Shown here one piece after another: positions 1 to 8,317 of a stretch of 64,000 nucleotides of DNA; position 1 is the first letter of the stretch, and each line of letters opens with the position of its first letter. The stretch covers positions 310,001 to 374,000 of the forward strand of contig NZ_UNRE01000004.1 in the NCBI RefSeq assembly GCF_900537085.1, given 5' to 3'. The translations under genes and the position numbers were made by a program. The notes below the pieces were generated by a model. It did not search any database. It had not been told where the DNA came from and worked only from the letters and a program-made list of their open reading frames with translations. This DNA is from Agarivorans sp. Alg241-V36 (GTDB lineage Bacteria; Pseudomonadota; Gammaproteobacteria; Enterobacterales; Celerinatantimonadaceae).

Positions 1-731
1 TCAGTGGCTTCAAACACTTCAGTTAAGTAAGGGTTGTCGATATCAGGGCCCATAAATTTAAGGTTTGAATAGGATGCTATGTTTTGCTCTGTAGAAATCA
101 GAGTTTGAACTTGTACGTTATAATCGCTACAAACATAAAAATGTTGTCTAATTGCCCCTTTCTTATAAAGCAAACCTTTTGCCCGAGAAAACTGGTCTTT
201 ATCGTTATACCCCATAATTGAACATAGCTGATTTGTTACTTGTGTAATAGCCTTAAACTTTGCTAATGCCGCATCAAAATCTTGCTCAAGCTGCAGCTCG
301 TCATTACCTATCGATTCAGTATTGAAGGAACCCAGCTGCACTTCACCACTCCACATATTGTTGTATTGGATATGGAAATAGTTTCGTTCAGTTTTAGTGA
401 GTTCTTTAGTGAGTTCTTTAGTGAGTTCTTTAGTGAGTAAATTAGCCGAGAATATATTGCCTGCTGCACTTAAGCTTCCAGAAAGAAGAGCAGAAACAGT
501 GACGACCTCCGTAAGTTTGGAGCGATTTTTAACGGTAGTGCTTTTTTCAACGCCAGGCTTAAGGTAAACCAACATTGGATCCGCGAGCACTTTGTATTGT
601 TGCCTTTCTTTAAACTCTTGGTCGGCAACTTCGCCACCATACAGCCTATTTTCAGCTTGCTCTAAGGTCATCGGTGTTGTACCACAACCGATAAGCGCTA
701 CACATAAACCAAGTGGCCATAATACTTTCAT
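1..731 (-). CDS. Predicted lipoprotein, C-terminus cut by window edge
   Basis: This minus-strand frame is open from an ATG at 731 to the first base of the window, about 243 codons with no stop, so the C-terminus lies outside. A TGGAG ribosome site sits just upstream of the ATG. The N-terminus is a lipoprotein signal: a hydrophobic stretch ending in L-I-G-C with the lipidated cysteine at residue 16, so the mature protein should be membrane-anchored. Residues about 98-113 are tandem L-T-K-E units encoded by a 12-bp repeat. I do not recognise the family. It lies in the AT-rich accessory segment and is probably cargo of the integrated element. Confidence 0.7.
   Translation of the reverse strand, partial: MKVLWPLGLCVALIGCGTTPMTLEQAENRLYGGEVADQEFKERQQYKVLADPMLVYLKPGVEKSTTVKNRSKLTEVVTVSALLSGSLSAAGNIFSANLLTKELTKELTKELTKTERNYFHIQYNNMWSGEVQLGSFNTESIGNDELQLEQDFDAALAKFKAITQVTNQLCSIMGYNDKDQFSRAKGLLYKKGAIRQHFYVCSDYNVQVQTLISTEQNIASYSNLKFMGPDIDNPYLTEVFEAT
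393..440. repeat. 12-bp tandem repeat, four units, inside the lipoprotein gene
   Basis: Four consecutive 12-bp units (TTTAGTGAGTTC on the plus strand; the last differs in its final two bases) run through the lipoprotein gene and encode repeated Leu-Thr-Lys-Glu. The unit is a multiple of three, so gain or loss of a copy would keep the reading frame. Confidence 0.9.
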
Positions 732-1142
732 AACTCCATCCTATTTACTTTATTATCAATATAAATAATTAACCCTAGCAGGTTTTATCGTTCAGTCGAG
801 TTGTAGACATCTTGTCTTCACTCCATTCAGTACGCAGCTTAAGTAAATTATTAAATCTGACTAACTTTCTATGTTTCTCATTTCGAAACTTGGCCAAGAC
901 TGGCAAATCTCTCTAGCTCATTTTTGTCCAATTGTGTTTTAGTGATAATGGTCAGTAATAGGAAGAAAATGATCCGATGAGACGCAGCTTCGCCATCGTA
1001 ATTATTTAGAGATACTAGGCCTTACGAGATCGAACAGGGGAATCGATTCATTGGTCACACAAATATTGATCTTGTATGGAACTGCCTTTTGACTCAATTG
1101 ATAAACTCCTGCTGAGATAAATAAAACCTAAAGGGAGAATAA
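732..1142. other. Intergenic, no gene seen
   Basis: This AT-rich spacer lies between a lipoprotein gene reading left and a secreted-protein gene reading right. It must hold both promoters. I see no convincing ORF, RNA gene or strong repeat. Confidence 0.5.
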
Positions 1143-1643
1143 ATGAAAAAACTGTTGTTAAGCATGTTGCTTCTTGTATCAACTTCTGTTGATGCTGGTG
1201 ATTGGAAGCCTGAATTTAGTTCTGAACAGTGGGAGCATAACTCTGCTTCAGTCGGACTAAAGAAAGGTGATGATTTACTTGTAGTAAGTGTAAATGTAGG
1301 AAGTGGTAGAGACGGTAAACAGCGACTTTATATCGAGCAAGCTGTGGCCTCATTTGAGAAAGAAATTATTAAGACAATATGCAAAGACTCTGAAGACGAT
1401 AAACGCACTGTACTGAATATTAACGGCACTAACGTTCAGTTTGCTAAGAGTTGTATTGAAGAGCCTGATGGTGAGGGTTCATACCTATCAATGACACCTT
1501 TAAATGATGCTGGTATTGATTATGTACTAAAGCAATTTAGGCAGCATAATTCAGTAACAATACAAATCTGGTCTGTTCCTGTATCTATAACGGCTAAAGG
1601 GTTTAATGATTCTTGGAATAGTTTTGGCGGTGATGCGCTTTAG
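1143..1643 (+). CDS. Small secreted protein of unknown function
   Basis: The product has 166 residues. The ATG follows a strong AAAGGGAG ribosome site. Residues 1-19 form a signal peptide (two lysines, a leucine-rich core, then an A-G cleavage region), so the mature protein of about 147 residues should be periplasmic. It contains two cysteines, near residues 80 and 104, which could form a disulfide. I do not recognise a family. It stands alone in the accessory segment with no partner gene. Confidence 0.7.
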   Translation: MKKLLLSMLLLVSTSVDAGDWKPEFSSEQWEHNSASVGLKKGDDLLVVSVNVGSGRDGKQRLYIEQAVASFEKEIIKTICKDSEDDKRTVLNINGTNVQFAKSCIEEPDGEGSYLSMTPLNDAGIDYVLKQFRQHNSVTIQIWSVPVSITAKGFNDSWNSFGGDAL

Positions 1644-2274
1644 GAATCGAAGGGCAATGGATGCCCCACATCCCACATACGCACTCTTAAGCAACTCTTA
1701 GTAATCATTCTAGTAGCTAAATTAAGCAGACTTTTGTCTTTAGAATAAAGGCCATTAGTTACAGATATCTTAACGTTTGGCGAATCCTATAATGACTAAG
1801 GTAACGAGTGTTTCCGAATAAAATGGTGCTAATAGGAGCCGTCTTTTAAAAAGCTCTTCACCTTGATTAGCACACACCAATTGGTCAGCTTCAGAGTATA
1901 TAGATTTGAAGATTCAGTTGGTCTATATGCCTTAACATCACTTCTACAACCAATACCACTGATACGCCTAGTTTCACTCTAATATTAATGTTCAAAACCC
2001 TATCCTTTTGTTGCTTAGGTAGGATGATCTTACCTCTTATTTTCCAGTCTGTTTTTAATTGGAGCGATACGCTCTCATTAAAACCAATTAGCACCTTAAA
2101 CGGCTTAATATCGAACTTTTACCGCTCAAGTGACAGGGAAATTAGTAAGGCACTACGGTGCGGATTTCTGATAATGGCTTTTTAGGTGTACAGTAATCAG
2201 TATCAAGGAGTAAAGCTTGGTTTGGTAAAGCCTGAGAATCGTAGACACTTTCTAAGTTCTCAAAACGCTTTAGC

Positions 2275-2298
2275 TTCCACCCGTGACTCGAAAATGCC
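2275..2298. repeat. 24-bp direct repeat, copy 1 (copy 2 at 2702-2725)
   Basis: The two copies share the core CCGTGACTCGAA and differ at three of 24 positions. They lie about 427 bp apart. Copy 2 overlaps a perfect hairpin with 7-bp arms (2695-2701 and 2706-2712, loop TTTC). Their role is unknown. Confidence 0.7.
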
Positions 2299-2308
2299 GA
2301 TTCTGAGC

Positions 2309-2334
2309 TAGAGTTTTTATCCCCAAAAACTCTA
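2309..2334. repeat. Perfect 10-bp inverted repeat with 6-base loop
   Basis: TAGAGTTTTT (2309-2318) and AAAAACTCTA (2325-2334) are exact reverse complements around ATCCCC. The A/T-rich arms resemble a weak bidirectional terminator, but no adjacent gene clearly ends here. Confidence 0.6.
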
Positions 2335-2383
2335 AATTTGCGAGTTTGACCTAATTTTTCTAATCAGAATAGTCTCTAGTGCT

Positions 2384-2498
2384 GTTTAGTCTACTTACGG
2401 TGTTTACTAGGTAAACAAGCTGTCGACGTTGTTCAGTCTGCTTATCGAGTAAGCAAGACGTTGTTTAGGCTGCTTAAGGTGTTTACCAGGTAAACAAG
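2384..2498. repeat. Array of three related 17-bp palindromes
   Basis: Three 17-bp inverted repeats start at 2401, 2439 and 2480: TGTTTACTAGGTAAACA, TGCTTATCGAGTAAGCA and TGTTTACCAGGTAAACA. The first and third lie in 36-bp repeats (2384-2419 and 2463-2498) that match at 32 positions. The middle copy keeps the palindrome through a paired change, T-A to C-G. Spacing is 38 and 41 bp. They could be operators, recombinase arm sites or RNA hairpins. Confidence 0.75.
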
Positions 2499-2824
2499 AA
2501 GATGGTGTTCTCAGGTCTTACTATTTATCATTATAAAATGACGAAAGCTCTGGTTCTGCTAGCGTATACATCGTTGAAACTCATCGAAGCTATTGAGCGC
2601 TTTGTGGCTACTAAAACCGTCCACCCTTTCTTTACTGGAAGCTTGGTCACTGATGAGGTCTGCAAATACTAGACATTTTTTAGGTTCTAATAATACGGAT
2701 GTTTCCATCCGTGACTCGAAGTTGCCCAAACCAAGTTGCTCCACTTAGTTTGGTTATTGAACGGTGGGTCAAAGTATACAGCCAGCAATATCAGATCGTT
2801 TACGAGCCAGTCCACTTAAACAAT

Positions 2825-4216
2825 CTAATCAACCATCACCTCCAGCATTTTGACCAATTTCTTTTTAGTCTGCCCATCACACTTGAAGAATAAATTTACG
2901 ATCTGCTCTTCTAACTTCTTATCGACCTCTAGTCGACCGGCGCGTTCCAAAATATAGGACTCGACTTTTTCGGCCGGTATACGTAGCTCATCAGCTGAAA
3001 AAACCACATAGCCTTGCGTCACATCTGGGGATTTCGACGTTTTGTGATTCATGAGTCGTTTAATAGTATACGCTCCAACAGAAGCTGATTCAGCCACACT
3101 TGCATAGGTTCGACGTAAATCATGACTCCGAAAGTTTATCGCATTTCCAAGCGCTTCTGCTTGGGCTTCGATCTCCCAGATTGTCTTTTTCGGATCGTTA
3201 ATACATTTTTGGGTGTTCGCGTTTGGGAAAACATACTCACTATTATTTTTTAACGCTTGCCGGCGTAACAGAATTTTTTTAAGTGACTCAGTAATCGGTA
3301 GCTCTAATTCCTGGCCATTTTTTGTTTGGCTAATCCAGAAATACTCCCCTTCAAGCTCTACTCTGCTCCAAGTTAATTGCAGCACTTCAGACCGCCTTAA
3401 ACCTGTGAATAAAGCAAACTCTAATGCGTCACATATAGCCACCCGAGTTAGGTTATATTCTTCTTCGGCTGTATTTCTCACAAGATCCATTGCATCTAGC
3501 CACGTGCTCAATTGGTGGTTACGAATTCGAGTATTTTTTCGCTCTACATTGTGCCATTGCCGAGTAGTTGATAATACTGACACCGGATTTTCGGGAAGCA
3601 ACGATTCATCTTGTTCATCACGATAATAGTCTTTAGAGAAGTTATAAATAGTTCGAAATACTCTGGCCCATAAGTCAGCCTGGGCTTCGCTAGGCCTTCG
3701 CATTCGCTGAACGTCTCCACCCCCATTCTTCCAAGTAATCGTTCCTTGGGTAATGCTTTTGTGCATCTTTTGAATATCGGCACGGCGCACTGCAGCAAGC
3801 GGCTTTTTCAACCAAGCGCAAGAGTAAGTAGATAACACGCTGCGATACTGCTTGGCTGTTCGCGCTTGAATTTTCCCTTCTCTGCACTCTAGATAACGGT
3901 CTAAAGCCTCCTGCAGCGTGACGCCCAGAGATGCCTGCTTGCGTTTTTCATTATTTGGGTTAACTCCAGTAGCTAACTGCCCTAAAATAATGTTTGCTTG
4001 CGATTTAGCCTGCTCGGGTGATAGCTCTGGATAGCGGCCCAAAGTAACAGTGATATCTTTGCCGTGAAGGTTTTTTCGTACTCGAAAGATACACATGCCA
4101 GTTGGCATTTTCTCTAAAATCAGTCCGTTTACTGCCTTATCTCGATATCGTGTGCGACGCCTAGGTCGCTTTAGGTTATCGATTACGCGTTTATTAAACT
4201 TAATATACCTGCTCAT
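2825..4216 (-). CDS. Tyrosine recombinase (phage/island integrase)
   Basis: This is a site-specific integrase of the P4-like family, which moves genomic islands in and out of tRNA genes. An N-terminal DUF4102-type domain (about residues 1-85) is followed by a core-binding region and a catalytic domain. The catalytic set is complete: Arg274 (in G-L-R-R-S-E), Lys299, His365 and Arg368 (in H-D-L-R-R), His391 and Tyr403. I chose the ATG at 4216, which gives 463 residues, because AGGA lies eight bases upstream; a GTG at 4291 would add 25 residues but has no ribosome site. The gene starts about 160 bp from a truncated tRNA-Met, as expected for an element's integrase end. It appears intact. Confidence 0.93.
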   Translation of the reverse strand: MSRYIKFNKRVIDNLKRPRRRTRYRDKAVNGLILEKMPTGMCIFRVRKNLHGKDITVTLGRYPELSPEQAKSQANIILGQLATGVNPNNEKRKQASLGVTLQEALDRYLECREGKIQARTAKQYRSVLSTYSCAWLKKPLAAVRRADIQKMHKSITQGTITWKNGGGDVQRMRRPSEAQADLWARVFRTIYNFSKDYYRDEQDESLLPENPVSVLSTTRQWHNVERKNTRIRNHQLSTWLDAMDLVRNTAEEEYNLTRVAICDALEFALFTGLRRSEVLQLTWSRVELEGEYFWISQTKNGQELELPITESLKKILLRRQALKNNSEYVFPNANTQKCINDPKKTIWEIEAQAEALGNAINFRSHDLRRTYASVAESASVGAYTIKRLMNHKTSKSPDVTQGYVVFSADELRIPAEKVESYILERAGRLEVDKKLEEQIVNLFFKCDGQTKKKLVKMLEVMVD

Positions 4217-4378
4217 GGGAGAAATCCTGTGCCGTCTATGTGCCGTATTGGCCATCAAAAACAGGGTATAAGCATCTATTTTGAATTGCACGTGAGCGAA
4301 GATAAACGTCGATAAAACACTATAAAATCATATGATTAAGTATGATTATCAATGTTTATCAACTTACTTTTTCTCTCG

Positions 4379-4423
4379 CTCATAATCGTTAGGTCCACAG
4401 TTCAAGTCTGTGAAGGGCCACCA
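4379..4423 (+). other. 3' fragment of elongator tRNA-Met (CAT): probable attachment site
   Basis: The sequence matches a tRNA from the anticodon onward: CAT at 4381-4383, a T-arm with stem CACAG/CTGTG around loop TTCAAGT (4396-4412), the acceptor strand AAGGGCC (4413-4419), discriminator A and an encoded CCA (4421-4423). The 5' half (acceptor GGCCCTT, D-arm) is missing; unrelated AT-rich DNA lies upstream. With the tyrosine integrase beside it, this is best read as the att junction left by integration into tRNA-Met. The intact gene should lie at the other end of the element, left of the window. Confidence 0.85.
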
Positions 4424-4428
4424 TGTAC

Positions 4429-4467
4429 AAAGGCGTAGAAGGTTAATACCTACTACGCCTTTTTTAT
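4429..4467 (+). terminator. Rho-independent terminator after the tRNA-Met fragment
   Basis: AAAGGCGTAG (4429-4438) pairs with CTACGCCTTT (4453-4462), followed by a T-run. It sits six bases after the tRNA CCA and is probably the original terminator of the tRNA transcript. This marks DNA to the right as the native chromosomal side. Confidence 0.85.
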
Positions 4468-4680
4468 TGCTGCTTTATTTGAAAGAACACTAAGTTTTTA
4501 GAAGGTACGCTAATGCAACGCTTTTGCCCATTAGGAGCCTCGGTCAACACATACTAGCGGATACAATACAATCAAAGTCGTTAGAGACTCAGGAAACACA
4601 AGCGCGATTCAATTAGTGATTCTTGCTTCTGCAAATTTTCACCATATAGTTCAAATGTTATCACTGGTAGCTTTTAACTA

Positions 4681-5250
4681 TTACAAATTGCCAGCGGCAT
4701 GGCGCTTAGCGATATCTTTAAATAGGTCTAGCATTCCTTGATTAAACAAAAAATCATCACTCATCTTAAAGCTTTGGCATAAATCCATATCTGGGTGATC
4801 GCAGCGGCTACAGTTATCTATGCTGTAACCGGGAATATCTCTACCTATAGAGTTAATGAGCCTTGATATCCCTAACTCCTCGTCACCACAATGCCCGTAA
4901 TGATGAAAACCTTCACTAGTTTGTGGCTTAGTTGGGTCACCAGCGTTAAAAAAGCGCGGTAGGTTCTCTACAAACCATGTCGCTGCACCTATTGGGAACT
5001 CGTATTGCTCTACATGACGAAATGGCTTCCCATTAAACTCGTTAATACTGTCACTCCAGTGATGGAAAATTAACATAACGCCATCAAAATAAAGCTGCCA
5101 ATCATTAGCGGTGTCTTTATCTTGAACATCAGTGATTTCAGCAATTTTTTTCCAAGCGCTAGGTAAGTTTTCCGGCTGGTATACTGGCCATTCTGGCTTG
5201 CGAGGCACTGGCACAAAAGTAGATGCATCAAATACAGGGGGTTTGTTCAT
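4681..5250 (-). CDS. Putative immunity protein
   Basis: The product has 189 residues, no signal peptide and no membrane segment, so it should be cytoplasmic. It is acidic and rich in aromatic residues. A cysteine/histidine cluster (C-S-R-C-D-H and a later cysteine, about residues 147-158) could bind a metal. Its start overlaps the stop of the upstream toxin-like gene by four bases (ATGA), so translation should be coupled. That arrangement and its size suggest an immunity protein. I do not recognise the family; the role is inferred from context only. Confidence 0.6.
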   Translation of the reverse strand: MNKPPVFDASTFVPVPRKPEWPVYQPENLPSAWKKIAEITDVQDKDTANDWQLYFDGVMLIFHHWSDSINEFNGKPFRHVEQYEFPIGAATWFVENLPRFFNAGDPTKPQTSEGFHHYGHCGDEELGISRLINSIGRDIPGYSIDNCSRCDHPDMDLCQSFKMSDDFLFNQGMLDLFKDIAKRHAAGNL

Positions 5251-7496
5251 AATTGTAATCCTGGAATTTTAGTAAGCGCCACCTTCTTCACGATACCATT
5301 TTGTTTGTCTTCCATGGTCCTGAAGGTATCGGGATTTTTATCATAGGAGAAGGTTTCAAGTATACCGTGTGGAGTATCGCCATTAGGATTATTCATATTT
5401 TTGGTAAGGCCGTTACCCAGCCAATGTTCATTAGCACCTGCCTCATTGTATAAAGCTAAGCGATTCTTAAACAGTTTTTTGTCATAATCGGTGAAATCAT
5501 TAGCCTCGAAATACTTATTCTGTATAGCAGCCTTCCATGCACCATCTTTCTTAATTTTATTTAGCGCTGTAACATCTTTATTAAATTTGGCGCTGAATTC
5601 TGGCGTCATTATGTCGTCTATCAACTCAGGGTGAGGTATTTTTTTCTTAAGTTCAGTCTTACTAAAGTTAGCCATGTTGTCATAGTTAGGCACCATGGCG
5701 TAGCTACCAGTCTTCTCAGTAGCTTTGGCTTTGTCGATAATTACCAAGGTATAGCTTTTCTCAGGGTCATAAGGTATACCCACTCCAGCAGTCATTAGCC
5801 TTGGGTCGGTATCCCTATCTTCTAGCTGGTCAAAAGTAGTAGACCAATACTTAATTTTCTCGCCATCATACTTACCCAAATACCCATCCGGCCCTGCATG
5901 GGTTGTCTCAAGTACCCTTACAATATACTTATCATCGATATTACCCGCTTTGGCTATCTCCAATAACTCAGCTTGAGTATATTTAGGTGTATAACCACTG
6001 TTATCAATTATCCTAGCTCTTGAGTCACCCAATAAGCTTTCGGCTTCAGCAAAAGAACCAGGGTTTACCCGTTTGCGTTGATGGCTTGCGACATTACTTG
6101 GCTTTTGTTTACCCGCATCTGTAGGCACTTGTGCCCCAGTAGGTTTAGCAATTTGCTGCTCTACTTTACTGCCTGTGCGGCCAGATTTGGTTTTAAACTG
6201 GGCTTTCTTTTTAAGCTGTTTAGCGAGTGTTTCGAACAAGCCTCCCAGCTTATCCAAATGGCGCACTGTGTTAGCGGCTACAGCAGCGGTTCCTGCACCG
6301 CCGGTAAGGGCGACGAGTATTGCGCCTAGTACAATATCAAATATAGCAGCACCACCCATTTCGGTTAATTCGGTATGGTGCTGTGCGTCGGCAAAGTCTT
6401 TTACAAATTGGAGCAACACCGTTTGAGTTTCACTGTCATCGCTAATAAAACTGGCAATTTCGTAAGCTTCGGTGAGGTTTTCTTTGGTAATGGAGGATGG
6501 ATCAAATCCTAGTGCTTTCACATACGCTCGGTGTTGTTCTGAACGCCAATTACTGGCAAAGCTCTCTGCCCAACCTTTATCGTCATCTACATTGTAAGCA
6601 TCCCAGCCAGCGTTTAAAGCTCGCTTAAGCTGCCCTTGCATGGAGCCAAGCTCTATAAGGTTATAGGTAAATTCAGCGGCATCACCAACCGCCCCCCCCA
6701 CTCCCGTTAACAGAGAGCCAATACTCGACGCGCCCTTTTCAAGGGCATTTAGCTCACCATATTCGGCTGCTATCTTGGCGCCTTCCGCTCTCTCGGCAGC
6801 AATAATGCTACTGAGCACTGCGGTAATTTCGGCTCTAGTGGCCGCAATAGCGGCTTCATCGGGTTGCTCGCCAAACTCAACGTCCACATTGTTAGGCTTG
6901 AGGTTTTGTAGATTCGCTTGGCCGCTAGCATCCAACATACCTTCGAATACTGAACCGTCAGCTAAAGTCGCTTTGTAGGGCAAGTTAGCTGCAGGTGAGC
7001 CGTCTGGCAATGCGCAATACAAATCTAGGGCTTCGAGTATATCTTCTGTCGTTTGGCCACCATGCCCCAAAGGCGCTTGAGTAGACATTGCGCGAGCTAC
7101 AGCGTTCTCTGGTAAGGTTGCAACAGGGACGCCGCCTTCGGCGTCTGTGGGAGGTGTTGGAGCAAAGCTTTCGCCTTTAAAAACTGATACTTCGCCATTT
7201 ACAATGCTGGAGCTTAACCAATTAAGCTTATCTTGATGCGATTTGCTGTGGGCCAAATAGTCATTCGACAATTGTTGGTAGAGTTTGCCAAGGTCAAACT
7301 GGAAGCCCCAATTTGCATTGTGTTTTTGTAATAGTGATTCTACCCAGTATCGGTCGATACTGTTTTGAACAGATTCACTATTAATATCGCCATGCTGTAG
7401 GTGTTTGGGTAAAAACCAATAACTTTGGCCAAAAGCGTCTACTAGCAAGGTTTGATTAAACTTTGAGAACTCAATAGGATTAGATTGTAAATGCAT
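5247..7496 (-). CDS. Large polymorphic-toxin-like protein (possible T6SS effector)
   Basis: I start at the ATG at 7496 (749 residues) because GGGGGA lies just upstream; an ATG at 7511 would add five residues. No signal peptide is visible. In order: an N-terminal region of unknown fold; a linker about residues 160-210 resembling the small beta-sandwich (transthyretin-like) segments of VgrG-linked effectors; a helical region; a glycine/alanine hydrophobic stretch around residues 385-415 that could cross a membrane; a basic linker; and a C-terminal domain of about 260 residues that I do not recognise, the likely toxin. A small gene overlaps its 3' end by four bases. No vgrG, hcp, PAAR or Rhs gene lies nearby, so delivery by type VI secretion is inference. 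Confidence 0.6.
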   Translation of the reverse strand: MHLQSNPIEFSKFNQTLLVDAFGQSYWFLPKHLQHGDINSESVQNSIDRYWVESLLQKHNANWGFQFDLGKLYQQLSNDYLAHSKSHQDKLNWLSSSIVNGEVSVFKGESFAPTPPTDAEGGVPVATLPENAVARAMSTQAPLGHGGQTTEDILEALDLYCALPDGSPAANLPYKATLADGSVFEGMLDASGQANLQNLKPNNVDVEFGEQPDEAAIAATRAEITAVLSSIIAAERAEGAKIAAEYGELNALEKGASSIGSLLTGVGGAVGDAAEFTYNLIELGSMQGQLKRALNAGWDAYNVDDDKGWAESFASNWRSEQHRAYVKALGFDPSSITKENLTEAYEIASFISDDSETQTVLLQFVKDFADAQHHTELTEMGGAAIFDIVLGAILVALTGGAGTAAVAANTVRHLDKLGGLFETLAKQLKKKAQFKTKSGRTGSKVEQQIAKPTGAQVPTDAGKQKPSNVASHQRKRVNPGSFAEAESLLGDSRARIIDNSGYTPKYTQAELLEIAKAGNIDDKYIVRVLETTHAGPDGYLGKYDGEKIKYWSTTFDQLEDRDTDPRLMTAGVGIPYDPEKSYTLVIIDKAKATEKTGSYAMVPNYDNMANFSKTELKKKIPHPELIDDIMTPEFSAKFNKDVTALNKIKKDGAWKAAIQNKYFEANDFTDYDKKLFKNRLALYNEAGANEHWLGNGLTKNMNNPNGDTPHGILETFSYDKNPDTFRTMEDKQNGIVKKVALTKIPGLQL

Positions 7497-7726
7497 GCAT
7501 CCCCCACGCATTACTAATCTGCTTTACAACTTTACACATGGATTTCCCTGTCGCTGCATCTATAAGTATTGACTTAGCAATCAATAAAGTAGCGATGCTA
7601 GCAGGGCAGTGAGTTAATAGTCAACAAGTATAAAAAGGTGTTTGATATTTTTCTAAAACAAGCTCATGTAAACAGTAATGGCAACATTTTACCTTCTACT
7701 TTGCTAGGCGATAGCGTAGGAGAATC

Positions 7727-8176
7727 TTAAACAGGTAAAGGCTGATGATTTTTTACTTCTCGAATAGCAAAGCTACTATCTAATTGGCTTACCATGGTTA
7801 AGCGTTGCAGCTCCCTCACCCACTTTTCATAGGCCGCTAAGTCGGCAGTCAATACTTGAAGTAAGTAATCAAAAGCGCCAGAAACAGTATGGCAACTTAC
7901 CACTTCTGGCATATCTTTCACTGCGGCTTCAAAGGCCATTACCGGTGCGTCTTGATGCTCCTTCAAACGAACGTGCACAAAGGTGGTAATTTGCAGACCT
8001 AGTTTAGTTTTGTTGAGGTGAGCGCGGTAAGACTCAATATAGCCTTGCTGCTCGAGTAAACGTAAACGCCTAGCCACCGGAGAGGCCGACAAGCCTACCT
8101 GTTCCGCCAACTCGGCAGTAGTAAGCCGGCAATCACGCTGAATCAAATGTAATAGCTCTCGGTCAACTTTATTCAT
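7727..8176 (-). CDS. Lrp/AsnC family transcriptional regulator
   Basis: I chose the ATG at 8176, giving 149 residues, because the family starts at M-N-K-V-D-R-E-L-L; the longer frame from 8209 adds an atypical cysteine/tryptophan-rich lead. Residues 1-60 form the helix-turn-helix domain (T-A-E-L-A-E-Q-V-G-L-S) and residues about 65-145 the ligand-sensing RAM domain. It is divergent from the EamA exporter and aminotransferase genes 141 bp away. Regulators of this class commonly control such neighbours in response to an amino acid, so that is the likely role. Confidence 0.9.
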   Translation of the reverse strand: MNKVDRELLHLIQRDCRLTTAELAEQVGLSASPVARRLRLLEQQGYIESYRAHLNKTKLGLQITTFVHVRLKEHQDAPVMAFEAAVKDMPEVVSCHTVSGAFDYLLQVLTADLAAYEKWVRELQRLTMVSQLDSSFAIREVKNHQPLPV

Positions 8177-8317
8177 CCCACACCACCAGCAATCAAAACC
8201 AACAATCATCTTAATATTAGCTAATCGAGCTAAAATAGAGGCAAAACATCATCCAAAAAACCTCCTTTAGCCAGCCAACATTAGCAACAATACCTTATCT
8301 CTATAAGGATATGAATC

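Larger units (their letters stand above)
1644..2824. other. Gene-poor region with hairpins and repeats
   Basis: About 1.2 kb lacks a convincing gene. Several 60-70 codon frames exist (around 1891-2185 and 2559-2744), but they have no credible ribosome site or recognisable product. The region holds the repeats and hairpins listed separately and resembles decayed or regulatory DNA of a mobile element. Confidence 0.6.

Noticed and set aside
1891-2185. Two overlapping frames of 65-67 codons on opposite strands
   Set aside because: Neither has a credible ribosome site, signal or recognisable product, and both lie in AT-rich repeat-bearing DNA.
2384-2498. Possible CRISPR array or integron attC site
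   Set aside because: Repeats are diverged, only three, with spacers too short and no cas genes; the ends lack the attC core sites.
2559-2744. 61-codon minus-strand frame
   Set aside because: It overlaps the hairpin and direct repeat near 2700 and has no family resemblance or good start.
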